The notes beneath the pieces are model-generated. The model had not been told where the DNA came from, did not search any database, and was given only the letters and a program-made list of their open reading frames with translations. From DASRHY01 sp046765875 (GTDB lineage Bacteria > Actinomycetota > Actinomycetes > Propionibacteriales > Kribbellaceae), in contig JBKPSJ010000384.1 in the NCBI GenBank assembly GCA_046765875.1, positions 1 to 13,672 on the forward strand: a stretch of 13,672 bases of DNA. Direction: 5' to 3'. Position numbers and translations under genes: made by a program. Shown piece by piece: positions 1 through 7,510 of the stretch (the stretch's first letter is position 1; each line of letters begins with the position of its first letter).

Positions 1-399
1 GGCCGGGACATTCTCCTCGCGGTAGGCGTCGGGCTGCGCGCCCTCCACCCAGCCGGACAAGCGCCGGGCGATGGTGTCCTTCTTGGCTGCCCGCAGGGTC
101 GCGGCCTGGGCCTTGCCGCGGCCTTCGGCGACCGCCTCGGCCAGGTTGGCGAAGACGACGGTCAGCCACAGCCACACCGTGATGGCCCACGCGAAGCCAG
201 TGGGCCGGGCGATGGCCAGGATGGTGGTGAAGACGGAGCCGATCTCCACGATGAACATGACCGGGTTGCGCCACAGCGTGGCCGGGTTGAGCTTGCGCAG
301 CGCGTCCGGTGTGGACTTCCACAACTGCTGCGGATCGAGCAGACCCCCCGCGACCCTTCGCTTGGCTGGCGCCGGCCCGGCGACTGACGTAACAGACAT
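1..399 (-). CDS. kdpB: K+-transporting P-type ATPase subunit B, N-terminal part (runs off window)
   Basis: KdpB is the ATP-hydrolysing subunit of the high-affinity KdpFABC potassium pump in the plasma membrane. Only the first 133 codons are present; the gene continues past base 1, so the phosphorylation (DKTG) and nucleotide-binding parts cannot be seen. The visible part matches the family: a soluble N-terminus, the motif NPVMFIVEIGSVFTT at about residues 46-60 (first membrane helix), a second helix, and ANLAEAVAEGRGKAQA at about 85-100. The ATG at 399 follows AAGGGA at a suitable distance and lies 19 bases after the kdpA stop, so it is translated as part of the kdp operon. The start codon sits inside a 14-bp palindrome. 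The identification is secure; the completeness of the gene cannot be judged. Confidence 0.96.
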   Translation of the reverse strand, partial: MSVTSVAGPAPAKRRVAGGLLDPQQLWKSTPDALRKLNPATLWRNPVMFIVEIGSVFTTILAIARPTGFAWAITVWLWLTVVFANLAEAVAEGRGKAQAATLRAAKKDTIARRLSGWVEGAQPDAYREENVPA

Positions 400-408
400 A
401 CGTATGTC
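395..408. repeat. 14-bp perfect palindrome over the kdpB start codon
   Basis: GACATACGTATGTC reads the same on both strands and includes the kdpB start codon, just downstream of the kdpA stop. As RNA it could form only a short weak hairpin. It could tune kdpB initiation, bind a dimeric protein, or be chance. Confidence 0.4.
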
Positions 409-418
409 CCTTGTGGAA

Positions 419-2083
419 TCAGAGGGCCTCGGCCAGCGGGCCGAGCGCGAGGGCGGGCAGGAAGGTCAACGCGACCACGATGACGGTGACCCCGACGACC
501 ATGCCGACGAACAGCGGCCGGTGCGTAGGTAGCGTGCCGGTCGAGGCCGGGACCGGCTGCTGGCGGGCCAGCGAGCCGGCCAGGCCGAGCACGAAGATGA
601 TCGGCAGGAACCGGCCCAGCAGCATGCACAGCCCGAGCGCGGTGTTGTAGAAGGTCGTGTTGACGCCGATACCGGCGAACGCGGAGCCGTTGTTGTTCGA
701 CGCCGACGTGAACGCGTAGAGCACCTCGGAGAAGCCGTGCGGGCTGCCGGCGTTGAGTATCGATGCCCGGCCGGTCTGCACGCCCATCGAGATCGCGGTG
801 CCGATCAACGCCAGAGACGGCGTGGTCAGGATGTACAGTGAGACGAGTTTCATCTCGCGCGACGTGATCTTCTTGCCGATGTACTCCGGTGTTCGGCCGA
901 CCATCAGCCCGGCCACGAAGACCGTCACCACGGCGAGCACGAGCATGCCGTACAGGCCGGAGCCGGTGCCGCCCGGAGTGACCTCGCCGAACATCATGTG
1001 GAACAGGGCAAGTCCGCCGCCGAGGGGTGTCATCGAGTCATGCGCGTTGTTGACCGCGCCGGTCGACGTACCAGTGGTCGAGATGGAGAACAGCGCCGAC
1101 GCCCAGGCGCCGAACCGGGTCTCCTTGCCCTCCATCGCTCCGCCGGCGGCGTGCGCGGCGGCGGCGCTCGTGCCGTGCGACTCGAAAATGCTGGCCAGTA
1201 ACACGAAGGTCATCCAGATCGTGGTCATCGAGGCGAGGATCGCGTAGCCCTGCCTCTTGTCCTTGACCAGCAGCCCGAACGTCCGGGTCAGGCAGACCGG
1301 GATGACCAGGAGGAGGAAGATCTCGAAAAAGTTCGACAGCGGGTTCGGGTTCTCGAACGGGTGCGCCGAGTTCGCGTTGTAGTATCCGCCGCCGTTCGTG
1401 CCGAGTTCCTTGATCACCTCCTGCGACGCGACCGTACCGCCGGGAATGGTCTGGTTCTGACCGACGACCGAGGCCACCTCGTGGCCGGCGGACAGGTTCT
1501 GAACCACACCCATCGCCACCAGCACGACGGTGCCGATGATCGCGATCGGCAGCAGGATCCGGAAGGTGGTCCGGACCAGGTCGACCCAGAAGTTGCCGAT
1601 CTGGCCGGTCTGGTTCCGGGTGAATCCGCGGACCAAAGCGATCGCGACGGCGATGCCGACGGCGGCGGATGCGAAGTTCTGTACGGCGAGCGCGCCGAAC
1701 TGGACCAGGTGGCCCAGCACGACCTCGGGCACGTAGTTCTGCCAGTTCGTGTTCGTCACGAACGACACCGCGGTGTTCCACGCCAGGGCCTGCTCGACGT
1801 TGGGCAGTTTGTTCGAGAACGGCAGATAGTGCTGCAGCCGCTGCAACCCGTACACCAGCACAACCGCGATCGCGGAGAACGCGAGCACGGCGCGTGCATA
1901 GACCGGCCAGCTCTGCTGGCTGTCGGCGTTGACGCCGAGGACCTTGTAGATCCCGCGTTCGGCACGGTTGTGCTTCGTATCCCGGAACGCCCACGCCATG
2001 TAGGCGCCCAGCGGGCGGTAGCACAGTGCCAGGAGCACGACGAGCAGGCCGAGCTGCAGCAGCCCGGCGGCGGTGTCGGACAT
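419..2083 (-). CDS. kdpA: K+-transporting ATPase subunit KdpA
   Basis: KdpA is the K+-binding, channel-like membrane subunit of KdpFABC. The 554-residue product is close to the usual length of about 557. The four selectivity-filter segments are visible in order: NTNWQNY (111-117), GTNGGGYYNANSAHPFENP (228-246), STTGTSTGAVNNAHDSMTPLGG region (335-356) and TSASNNNGSAFAG (459-471). Many hydrophobic helices lie between them. I chose the ATG at 2083 over a longer upstream reading because the protein then begins with the normal first helix and its start overlaps the kdpF stop as TGATG, which implies translational coupling. The longer reading adds only Arg/Pro-rich residues, which are the shadow of kdpF. 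Expression is probably under KdpDE control from the divergent spacer upstream. The call is certain. Confidence 0.98.
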   Translation of the reverse strand: MSDTAAGLLQLGLLVVLLALCYRPLGAYMAWAFRDTKHNRAERGIYKVLGVNADSQQSWPVYARAVLAFSAIAVVLVYGLQRLQHYLPFSNKLPNVEQALAWNTAVSFVTNTNWQNYVPEVVLGHLVQFGALAVQNFASAAVGIAVAIALVRGFTRNQTGQIGNFWVDLVRTTFRILLPIAIIGTVVLVAMGVVQNLSAGHEVASVVGQNQTIPGGTVASQEVIKELGTNGGGYYNANSAHPFENPNPLSNFFEIFLLLVIPVCLTRTFGLLVKDKRQGYAILASMTTIWMTFVLLASIFESHGTSAAAAHAAGGAMEGKETRFGAWASALFSISTTGTSTGAVNNAHDSMTPLGGGLALFHMMFGEVTPGGTGSGLYGMLVLAVVTVFVAGLMVGRTPEYIGKKITSREMKLVSLYILTTPSLALIGTAISMGVQTGRASILNAGSPHGFSEVLYAFTSASNNNGSAFAGIGVNTTFYNTALGLCMLLGRFLPIIFVLGLAGSLARQQPVPASTGTLPTHRPLFVGMVVGVTVIVVALTFLPALALGPLAEAL

Positions 2084-2172
2084 CAGAACCTCTCGGGGAA
2101 GATCAGGGCGGCGACGAGGTAGACGACCAGGAGCAGGGCGACCACCAGCGCGGCGATGTTCTCGGCGGTCAC
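2083..2172 (-). CDS. kdpF: KdpF, small stabilising subunit of the Kdp pump
   Basis: This is a 29-residue single-helix peptide starting at GTG and ending FPERF. It is one hydrophobic stretch (about 6-24, AALVVALLLVVYLVAALI) followed by a short Pro-Glu-Arg tail, the typical KdpF pattern. KdpF sits in the membrane and stabilises the KdpABC complex. Its stop overlaps the kdpA start (TGATG), and its GTG start overlaps the stop of the upstream micro-ORF (GTGA). The whole head of the operon is therefore overlapped and probably translationally coupled. The identification rests on position, size and the C-terminal PER motif. Confidence 0.93.
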   Translation of the reverse strand: MTAENIAALVVALLLVVYLVAALIFPERF

Positions 2173-2252
2173 AGCTTCTCGACCCCGCGGACGACCAGCC
2201 ACGTGATGGCGAACACGGCCAGGGTGAGCGCAAGGAACAGGGCATCCTTCAT
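2169..2252 (-). CDS. 27-residue single-helix micro-protein heading the kdp operon
   Basis: This short open frame encodes a peptide with Asp and Lys near the start, one membrane helix at about residues 4-21 (ALFLALTLAVFAITWLVV), and a charged end, RGVEKL. Its stop overlaps the kdpF GTG start by four bases (GTGA), which suggests it is really translated and coupled to kdpF. Similar tiny membrane ORFs are, from memory, seen before kdpF in other actinobacteria, but I cannot confirm this here. An in-frame ATG nine bases upstream (2261) would add Met-Ala-Ala and has a slightly better purine run before it (GGATCCGG), so the start is uncertain. It could be an extra small pump subunit or a leader peptide that sets kdpF translation. 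No function is assigned. Confidence 0.68.
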   Translation of the reverse strand: MKDALFLALTLAVFAITWLVVRGVEKL

Positions 2253-2290
2253 GGCAGCCATGGCACACCGGATCCGGCCTTGCGCAACGG

Positions 2291-2345
2291 GTTCTCACGG
2301 CGTTCTACCGACCACAGCCGCAGCTCTCACACGACTCTCACACGC
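2291..2345. promoter_or_regulatory. phased direct repeats, candidate KdpE operator
   Basis: CTCTCACACG occurs twice exactly, at 2324-2333 and 2335-2344, an 11-bp period or about one helical turn. The core TCTCAC also occurs at 2293-2298, and its reverse complement GTGAGA at 2396-2401. GTTCT repeats at 2291 and 2302, again 11 bp apart. Tandem half-sites one turn apart are typical of OmpR/PhoB-family response regulators. KdpE of that family is encoded in the same island, and the repeats lie between the divergent kdp and DUF4118 genes. The binding protein is inferred. Confidence 0.5.
2302..2330 (-). promoter_or_regulatory. candidate kdp promoter (weak, activator-type)
   Basis: On the minus strand, TAGAAC (2307-2302) could serve as the -10 element. 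Exactly 17 bases upstream lies GTGAGA (2330-2325), a poor -35 that is itself part of the repeated TCTCAC element. A weak -35 covered by a regulator site is the usual layout of promoters driven by OmpR/KdpE-type activators. This is inference from spacing only. Confidence 0.3.
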
Positions 2346-2440
2346 ACTCGAGGTTTCGTGGCCGCCGACAACGAAAACGTGCTTGTTAGCGTCCTGTGAG
2401 AGCCCGGTCCATCGATGCCCGGGCCGCACATGATGGAGCC

Positions 2441-3190
2441 ATGAGTACCCTCGAGCGCCACCGGTCCGTGGTCATCGCGGCGGCGGCCGTCGTACCGCTG
2501 TTCGCGTGCGCCCTGATGGTGCCGTTCCGCGACCATGTGGCGAACACCAACGCCGCCCTCGCTCTCGTTCTGCTGGTGGTCGCCGCAGCAGCTACGGGGA
2601 TCCGGACGGCCGGTATCACGGCCGCGGTCTCCGGCGCGGCCTGGTATGACTTCTTCCTCACCCGGCCGTACGAGAGCTTTCACATCAGTAACCGGACCGA
2701 CATCGAGACCTTTGTCCTGCTGGTCCTGGTCGGCATCGCGGTCACCGAGATCGCATTGTGGGGCCACCGACGGCAGGCCGAGGCAAGCCGGCAGGAGGGT
2801 TACCTCAACGGCGTGGCCGGCACCGCCGGGATGGTGGCCGCGGGCGCGCCGCGACCGGAGCCGTTGATCGAGTCGGTCAACGACCAGCTGGTCGAGGTGC
2901 TCAGCATCGACGACTGCAGGTTCGACTCCGGCCCGGTCGGCGATCTTCCACAGCTACGGCGCGACGGCACCGTCGTCCGTGACGGCCGCACGATCGACGT
3001 CGACCGGCACGGCCTGCCGACCGACACCGAGATCGAGGTCCCGGTCCAGCATGGCGGGGAGACGCTCGGCCACCTGCTACTGACCGCCTCCACCCGGGTT
3101 GCCCGCCCGTCGGTGACCCAGCGCCGGATCGCCGCCCTGCTGGCCGACCAGGTCGGCACCGCGCTGGCGATGAAGGACCGGCTGCACTGA
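2441..3190 (+). CDS. stand-alone DUF4118 / GAF-like membrane protein (split KdpD-type sensor)
   Basis: The 249-residue protein has an N-terminal membrane region of about four helices (roughly 10-28, 36-53, 56-73 and 88-107) and a soluble C-terminal half (about 140-249) that looks GAF-like. The membrane part matches the DUF4118 module of KdpD kinases; FFLTRPY at 71-77 mirrors FFFTTPY in the kinase encoded at 5306. No H-box or ATP-binding domain follows, so it cannot signal as a kinase by itself. The ATG at 2441 is preceded by GGAG at short spacing; an in-frame GTG at 2396 would add 15 residues unlike a membrane leader and would overlap the inverted repeat element. It is divergent from kdp and upstream of the permease, kdpD and kdpE genes. 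It probably senses or modulates potassium or turgor signals alongside KdpD, but this role is inferred. Confidence 0.85.
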   Translation: MSTLERHRSVVIAAAAVVPLFACALMVPFRDHVANTNAALALVLLVVAAAATGIRTAGITAAVSGAAWYDFFLTRPYESFHISNRTDIETFVLLVLVGIAVTEIALWGHRRQAEASRQEGYLNGVAGTAGMVAAGAPRPEPLIESVNDQLVEVLSIDDCRFDSGPVGDLPQLRRDGTVVRDGRTIDVDRHGLPTDTEIEVPVQHGGETLGHLLLTASTRVARPSVTQRRIAALLADQVGTALAMKDRLH

Positions 3191-3242
3191 CCGGCGACTG
3201 ACCCGCCACTGAGCCGGCACTGACCCGGCGCTAAGACGGTGT
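3188..3242 (+). repeat. 11-bp imperfect tandem repeat beginning at the DUF4118 stop codon
   Basis: Five consecutive 11-base units begin at 3188, 3199, 3210, 3221 and 3232. The first four read TGACCGGCGAC, TGACCCGCCAC, TGAGCCGGCAC and TGACCCGGCGC; the fifth (TAAGACGGTGT) is diverged. Each unit starts with a stop triplet, and because 11 is not a multiple of 3, all three frames are closed. The one-turn period would also suit an OmpR-type regulator in front of the permease gene. It may equally be a local slippage product. Confidence 0.55.
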
Positions 3243-3318
3243 CAGGATTGCCCGGCAACTCGTTAACGGCGCGTCAAGGCCCGGGGTCGGCTCGATCGCG
3301 TCGTCGTTAGCTGGTGTC

Positions 3319-5280
3319 GTGCCGAACCGTGTGCTGGAGCTGCCCAAGCGGTTGCTGGTCGGCCGGCCCCTGCGTAGCGAGCGGCTCGGCGAGACCCTGC
3401 TGCCGAAGCGACTGGCGTTGCCGGTGTTCTGCAGCGACCCGCTGTCGTCGAACGCGTACGCGACCGAGGAGATCCTGCTGATGCTCAGCCTCGGCGGGCT
3501 GGCGCTGTTGCACCTGACGCCGTGGGTCGCGGCCGTCGTGATGGCCTTGCTGATCGTCGTCGTGTTGTCGTACCGGCAGACCTGCCACGCATACCCCAAC
3601 GGTGGTGGCGCGTACGCCGTCAGCCGGGCCAACCTGGGCCGGAATGCCTCGCTGGTGGCGGCCAGCGCGCTCCTGGTCGACTATGTGCTGACGGTGGCGG
3701 TGTCGGTGGCCGCCGGGGTGCAGAACGTGGTGTCGGCGATTCCCGCGCTGAGGCCGCACGCGGTCGCTGTGTCGATCGGGATGATCACCGTGCTGGCTCT
3801 GATGAACCTGCGGGGTGTGAAGGAGTCTGGCACAGCGTTCGCCGTCCCGACGTACGGATTCATCTTCGTGGTGCTGACGATGATCGCGGTCGGCTTCGTG
3901 CGAATTGTGGCCGGTGATCCCCCGGTCGCGGAGTCGGCGCCGTTCGGCATCTCGGCGACCGTCCAGGCCAGCGGCCTGGCCGTGGTACTGCTGGCGATGC
4001 GGGCCTTCGCCTCAGGCTGTACGGCACTTACCGGCGTGGAGGCGGTCAGCAACGGCGTACCCAACTTTCGCCCACCGAAGAGCCGCAACGCTGCGGCGAC
4101 GCTCGCGATCATGGGTGCCGTCACGGTGGTGATGTTCGCCGGCATCACCGCGCTGGCGATGGTCTCGAAGGTGCACGTCTCGGCCGATCCGGCGCGTCTG
4201 ACCGGCACGCCGGCCGGCTACGAGCAGCGTACGGTGATCGCGCAGGTGGCGGGCGCGGTGTTCGGTGGATACGACTCGATCGGGTTCTTCGCCGTGCAGA
4301 CGTTCACCGCGGCGATCCTGATCCTCGCCGCGAACACGGCGTTCAACGGCTTCCCGATCCTCGCCTCGCTGCTCGGGCACGACGGCTTCCTGCCGCGTCA
4401 GTTCTCCCGCCGCGGCGACCGGCTGGTGTTCAGCAACGGCATCGTGATACTGGCGGGCCTCGCCGGGCTGCTGATCTGGGCGTTCGAGGCGAGCACCACT
4501 CGACTGATCCAGCTCTACATCATCGGTGTGTTCATCTCATTCACGCTGAGCCAATCCGGCATGGTCGTGCACTGGACCCGCGAGCTGCGGACCACGCAGC
4601 CCGAGGCGGCGAGAATGCACCGGTCGCGAGCGATCAACGCCGTTGGCGCCATCTTCACCGGCGTCGTGCTGGTCGTCGTGCTGGTCACCAAGTTCACCCA
4701 TGGCGCGTGGATCGTGGTACTGGCCATGCCTGCGTTGTTCGCGCTCATGAAGGGTATCCGGCGCCACTACGACCGGATCCGCGCCGAGTTGCGGCCCGGG
4801 CCGGGCGGTGTCACCCTGCCGGCACGGGTGTATGGGGTCGTGCTCGTGTCGAAGCTTCACACACCGACGCTGCGGGCACTCGCCTATGCGCGCGCCACCC
4901 GGCCGACCACGCTGATCGCTGTGACCGTCCAGACCGATCCGGCCGAGTCGGCCGCGCTGCTGCGCGAGTGGACCGAGCGTGGGATACCGGTCCCCCTCAA
5001 GGTGCTGAGCTCGCCGTTCCGCGATGTCACCGGACCGGTGCTCGACCTCGTGAAGGACCTGCGCCGGGCCAGCCCGCGCGACCTGGTCGCCGTGTTCATC
5101 CCGGAGTACGTCGTGGGGCGCTGGTGGGAGACGCTGCTGCACAACCAGAGCGCGCTGCGGCTCAAGGCTCGGCTGCTCTTCGTACCCGGAGTGATGGTGA
5201 CGAATGTGCCGTGGCAGCTCGGCTCGGCCGAGTCGCTGCGGGCCCGGCAGCCGAATGACAAGGCCGTCACACCCTTATGA
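3319..5280 (+). CDS. KimA-type potassium permease (APC superfamily)
   Basis: The 653-residue protein has about twelve membrane helices in the first ~470 residues and a cytoplasmic tail of about 180 residues. It resembles Bacillus subtilis KimA (YdaO), a K+/H+ symporter, along its length, for example RLLVGRPLRSERLGE near the N-terminus, SYRQ..HAYPNGGGAY, LLVDYVLTVAVS and GVFISFTLSQSG. The KimA positions that I recall as lining the ion site are all matched: Asp40 and Tyr47, Asp121, Tyr122, Thr125 and Ser129, Thr238 and Glu241, and Tyr400. Its location between a DUF4118 protein and kdpD supports potassium rather than amino-acid transport; many databases would call it simply an APC-family or amino-acid permease. 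The GTG at 3319 gives the family's usual short N-terminus, though its ribosome site is weak. The kdpD start lies 25 bases after its stop, so the two are probably co-transcribed. Confidence 0.86.
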   Translation: MPNRVLELPKRLLVGRPLRSERLGETLLPKRLALPVFCSDPLSSNAYATEEILLMLSLGGLALLHLTPWVAAVVMALLIVVVLSYRQTCHAYPNGGGAYAVSRANLGRNASLVAASALLVDYVLTVAVSVAAGVQNVVSAIPALRPHAVAVSIGMITVLALMNLRGVKESGTAFAVPTYGFIFVVLTMIAVGFVRIVAGDPPVAESAPFGISATVQASGLAVVLLAMRAFASGCTALTGVEAVSNGVPNFRPPKSRNAAATLAIMGAVTVVMFAGITALAMVSKVHVSADPARLTGTPAGYEQRTVIAQVAGAVFGGYDSIGFFAVQTFTAAILILAANTAFNGFPILASLLGHDGFLPRQFSRRGDRLVFSNGIVILAGLAGLLIWAFEASTTRLIQLYIIGVFISFTLSQSGMVVHWTRELRTTQPEAARMHRSRAINAVGAIFTGVVLVVVLVTKFTHGAWIVVLAMPALFALMKGIRRHYDRIRAELRPGPGGVTLPARVYGVVLVSKLHTPTLRALAYARATRPTTLIAVTVQTDPAESAALLREWTERGIPVPLKVLSSPFRDVTGPVLDLVKDLRRASPRDLVAVFIPEYVVGRWWETLLHNQSALRLKARLLFVPGVMVTNVPWQLGSAESLRARQPNDKAVTPL

Positions 5281-5305
5281 CCGTGTGCCGGGGCCGTGCG
5301 ACAGT

Positions 5306-6739
5306 ATGGCCGTGGCGGAGGACGTGTCGCGCGATCGGCAGTCCGGCCGGTGGCCGGGCCGGCAGATCGCCCGCCGGCTGACCAGCATCGGGCTGGCCGT
5401 CGTGGGCCTGCCGGTGCTGACCGCCGTCCTGATTCCGCTGCGCAACACCCTCGCGCTGGAAAGCGTGCTGTTGCTCTACTTGCTTGTCGTCGTGCTGGTG
5501 GCGGCGACCGGCGGCATCGGCATTGCCGTCGTGTCGGCACTCGCCTCGGTAATGCTGGCGAACTTCTTCTTCACCACGCCGTACCACACGCTCATGGTCG
5601 ACGAACGCGACAGCATCATTTCATTGGTGGTCTTCATCGCCGTCGCGCTGACAGTGAGCGTGACGGTGCAGATGGTGCTGCGGCACCGGATAGCCGCCGA
5701 GCGCAGCCGCAGTGAGGCCGAGGTCCTCTCCAGGGTCGCCGCGGAACCGGTGACCGAGGATTCGCTGGTCGCCGTACTGGACGAGGTACGCGACAGGTTC
5801 GGGATGGAGTCGGTCGCGCTGCTGATCCGCGACGGCGACCACGAGAGCCTCGCCGCGGTCTCCGGCCGGCCGCCGCGCGGCAGGCCCGCCCTGTCCGTCG
5901 CCGCGGGTGACGGGCTGCGACTGGTTGCCGAGGGCTCCGAAGTGTTCGCCGAGGACCGGCGGCTGCTGGGCCAGCTGGCGAACGCGGCGGCCCGCGCGTG
6001 GCAGGGCCAGCAGTTGGCCGGCGAGGCGGCACACGCCCGTCAACTCGCCGAGATCGACCGGTTGCGCTCGGCGCTGCTCGCCGCCGTCGGTCACGACCTG
6101 CGCACCCCGCTGTCCGGGATCAAGGCCGCTGTCTCCAGCCTGCGGCAGTGCGACGTCGACTGGAGCCGCGAAGAGCAGGATGTACTGCTGGCGACCATCG
6201 AGGAGTCGGCCGACCGGCTGACCGATCTGATCGCGAACCTGCTCGCGATGAGCAGGCTGCAGGCGGGCGCGCTGTCGGTGTCGCTGCAGCCGACCCCACT
6301 GGACGAGGTCGTGGCCAGGGCGCTGATCGATCTGCCCGCCACCGAGGTCGCCGTCCAGGTGCCCGACGACCTGCCACTGGTGTGCGCAGACCCGGGCCTG
6401 CTCGAGCGAGCGATCGCGAACCTCGTGGACAACGCGCGCAGGTTCGCGCCAACGGACACGCCGGTCCGCATCGACGCGCGCCATCAGGACGACCGGGTCG
6501 TGCTGCGGGTGGTAGACACGGGCCCGGGCGTGCCGGACGCGGAGTGGAGCCTCATCTTCGCGCCCTTCCAGCGGCTCGACGACAGATCCAGCGACGGCGG
6601 TGTCGGGCTCGGCCTGGCCATCGCGCGCGGTTTTGTCGAGGCGATGGACGGGACGCTCGTGCCGTCCGCCACACCCGGCGGCGGCCTGACCATGACCATC
6701 ACCCTGCCGACCACGCCGCCGACCCGGGACGCCTCGTGA
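5306..6739 (+). CDS. kdpD: KdpD-type sensor histidine kinase, short form lacking the KdpD and Usp domains
   Basis: The 477-residue product begins with a short Arg-rich cytoplasmic stretch, then a DUF4118 four-helix region (about 27-126, with FFFTTPY at 87-93), a GAF-like linker (about 145-235), and a histidine kinase core. Visible motifs are the H-box VGHDLRTPLSG with His263, the N-box NLVDNA with Asn376, the G1 box DTGPGVP (404-410), an F-like segment, and the G2 box GVGLGLAIA (432-440). Canonical KdpD proteins are near 850-900 residues and carry N-terminal KdpD and universal-stress domains, which are absent here. The ATG at 5306 was chosen; an in-frame GTG at 5285 is possible, and no strong ribosome site decides between them. 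The stop overlaps the kdpE start (GTGA). It should phosphorylate KdpE under potassium limitation. Confidence 0.92.
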   Translation: MAVAEDVSRDRQSGRWPGRQIARRLTSIGLAVVGLPVLTAVLIPLRNTLALESVLLLYLLVVVLVAATGGIGIAVVSALASVMLANFFFTTPYHTLMVDERDSIISLVVFIAVALTVSVTVQMVLRHRIAAERSRSEAEVLSRVAAEPVTEDSLVAVLDEVRDRFGMESVALLIRDGDHESLAAVSGRPPRGRPALSVAAGDGLRLVAEGSEVFAEDRRLLGQLANAAARAWQGQQLAGEAAHARQLAEIDRLRSALLAAVGHDLRTPLSGIKAAVSSLRQCDVDWSREEQDVLLATIEESADRLTDLIANLLAMSRLQAGALSVSLQPTPLDEVVARALIDLPATEVAVQVPDDLPLVCADPGLLERAIANLVDNARRFAPTDTPVRIDARHQDDRVVLRVVDTGPGVPDAEWSLIFAPFQRLDDRSSDGGVGLGLAIARGFVEAMDGTLVPSATPGGGLTMTITLPTTPPTRDAS

Positions 6740-7413
6740 CGCGGGTGCTGATCGTCGACGACGACAAGGGGCTGCTGCGCGCGCTGGCCGTCAACCTCCG
6801 AGCGCGGCGCTACGAGGTCGACACCGCCACCGACGGCGCTTCGGCGCTGGACTGCGCGACCCGCCGGCCGCCCGACCTGGTCATCCTCGACCTGGGCCTT
6901 CCCGACCTGAACGGGGTGGAGGTCGTCACCGGCCTGCGGGGCTGGTGCTCCGCACCGATCATCATCCTGTCCGCCCGCGAGTCCCAGCTGGACAAGGTCG
7001 CCGCCCTCGACGCCGGCGCCGACGACTACGTCACCAAGCCGTTCGGCATGGACGAGCTTCTCGCGCGGCTGCGTGCCGCGTTGCGGCGTACCGCTCCGTC
7101 GGAGTCCACGCCGCCGCGGGTGCAGACCGACGCCTTCACAGTCGATATTGCCGCTCGGCGCGTGACCACACCCGCCGGCGATGTCCGGCTTACGCCCACC
7201 GAGTGGAACCTCCTCGAGGTGCTGGTCCGCAATCCCGACAAACTCGTGGGACACAAGCAATTACTGCATGATGTGTGGGGCCCGAACTACGAGTCGCAGA
7301 CCAACTACCTACGCGTCTACATGGCCCAGCTGCGCCGGAAGCTCGAGCCCGACCCGGCCCGACCCCGATATCTGATCACCGAGCCGGGCGTCGGCTACCG
7401 TTTCCAGCCGTAG
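6736..7413 (+). CDS. kdpE: KdpE response regulator (OmpR/PhoB family)
   Basis: This 225-residue transcription factor has a receiver domain (about 1-115) and a C-terminal winged helix (about 128-225). The acidic pocket DDD is at residues 8-10, the phosphoacceptor is Asp52 in LVILDLGLPDLNG, the switch residue is Ser79, and Lys101 lies in YVTKPF. The DNA-binding part shows LTPTEWNLLEVLVRN, the TNYLRVYMAQLRRKLE recognition region and the terminal GVGYRF typical of the family. The GTG start overlaps the kinase stop by four bases, so the pair is coupled. It most likely activates the kdp operon through the repeats near 2291-2345, and possibly the permease gene. Confidence 0.95.
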   Translation: MTRVLIVDDDKGLLRALAVNLRARRYEVDTATDGASALDCATRRPPDLVILDLGLPDLNGVEVVTGLRGWCSAPIIILSARESQLDKVAALDAGADDYVTKPFGMDELLARLRAALRRTAPSESTPPRVQTDAFTVDIAARRVTTPAGDVRLTPTEWNLLEVLVRNPDKLVGHKQLLHDVWGPNYESQTNYLRVYMAQLRRKLEPDPARPRYLITEPGVGYRFQP

Positions 7414-7510
7414 CTACAGCAGCAGGTACAGCGGCCGGTTCAGCCGACGGGCACCCAAGGGCGGTTGCTGCGGTGGGCTCGGCACGGCGGATCCCAAAGA
7501 GGTTTCTTTC

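Noticed and set aside
419..2245. A 608-residue version of KdpA starting at 2245.
   Set aside because: The extra 54 residues are Arg/Pro-rich, unlike any KdpA N-terminus, and overlap kdpF and the micro-ORF in another frame; the ATG at 2083 fits the family.
3191..3318. A c-di-AMP (ydaO-type) riboswitch before the KimA-like gene, as in Bacillus.
   Set aside because: The 128-base leader is dominated by GC-rich short repeats, and I see no ydaO-like conserved core or terminator.
7414..7510. A bidirectional terminator between the convergent kdpE and dehydrogenase genes.
   Set aside because: Only weak stems are present (for example AAAGA/TCTTT, 5 bp), with no strong hairpin followed by a T-run on either strand; I see nothing firm in this gap.
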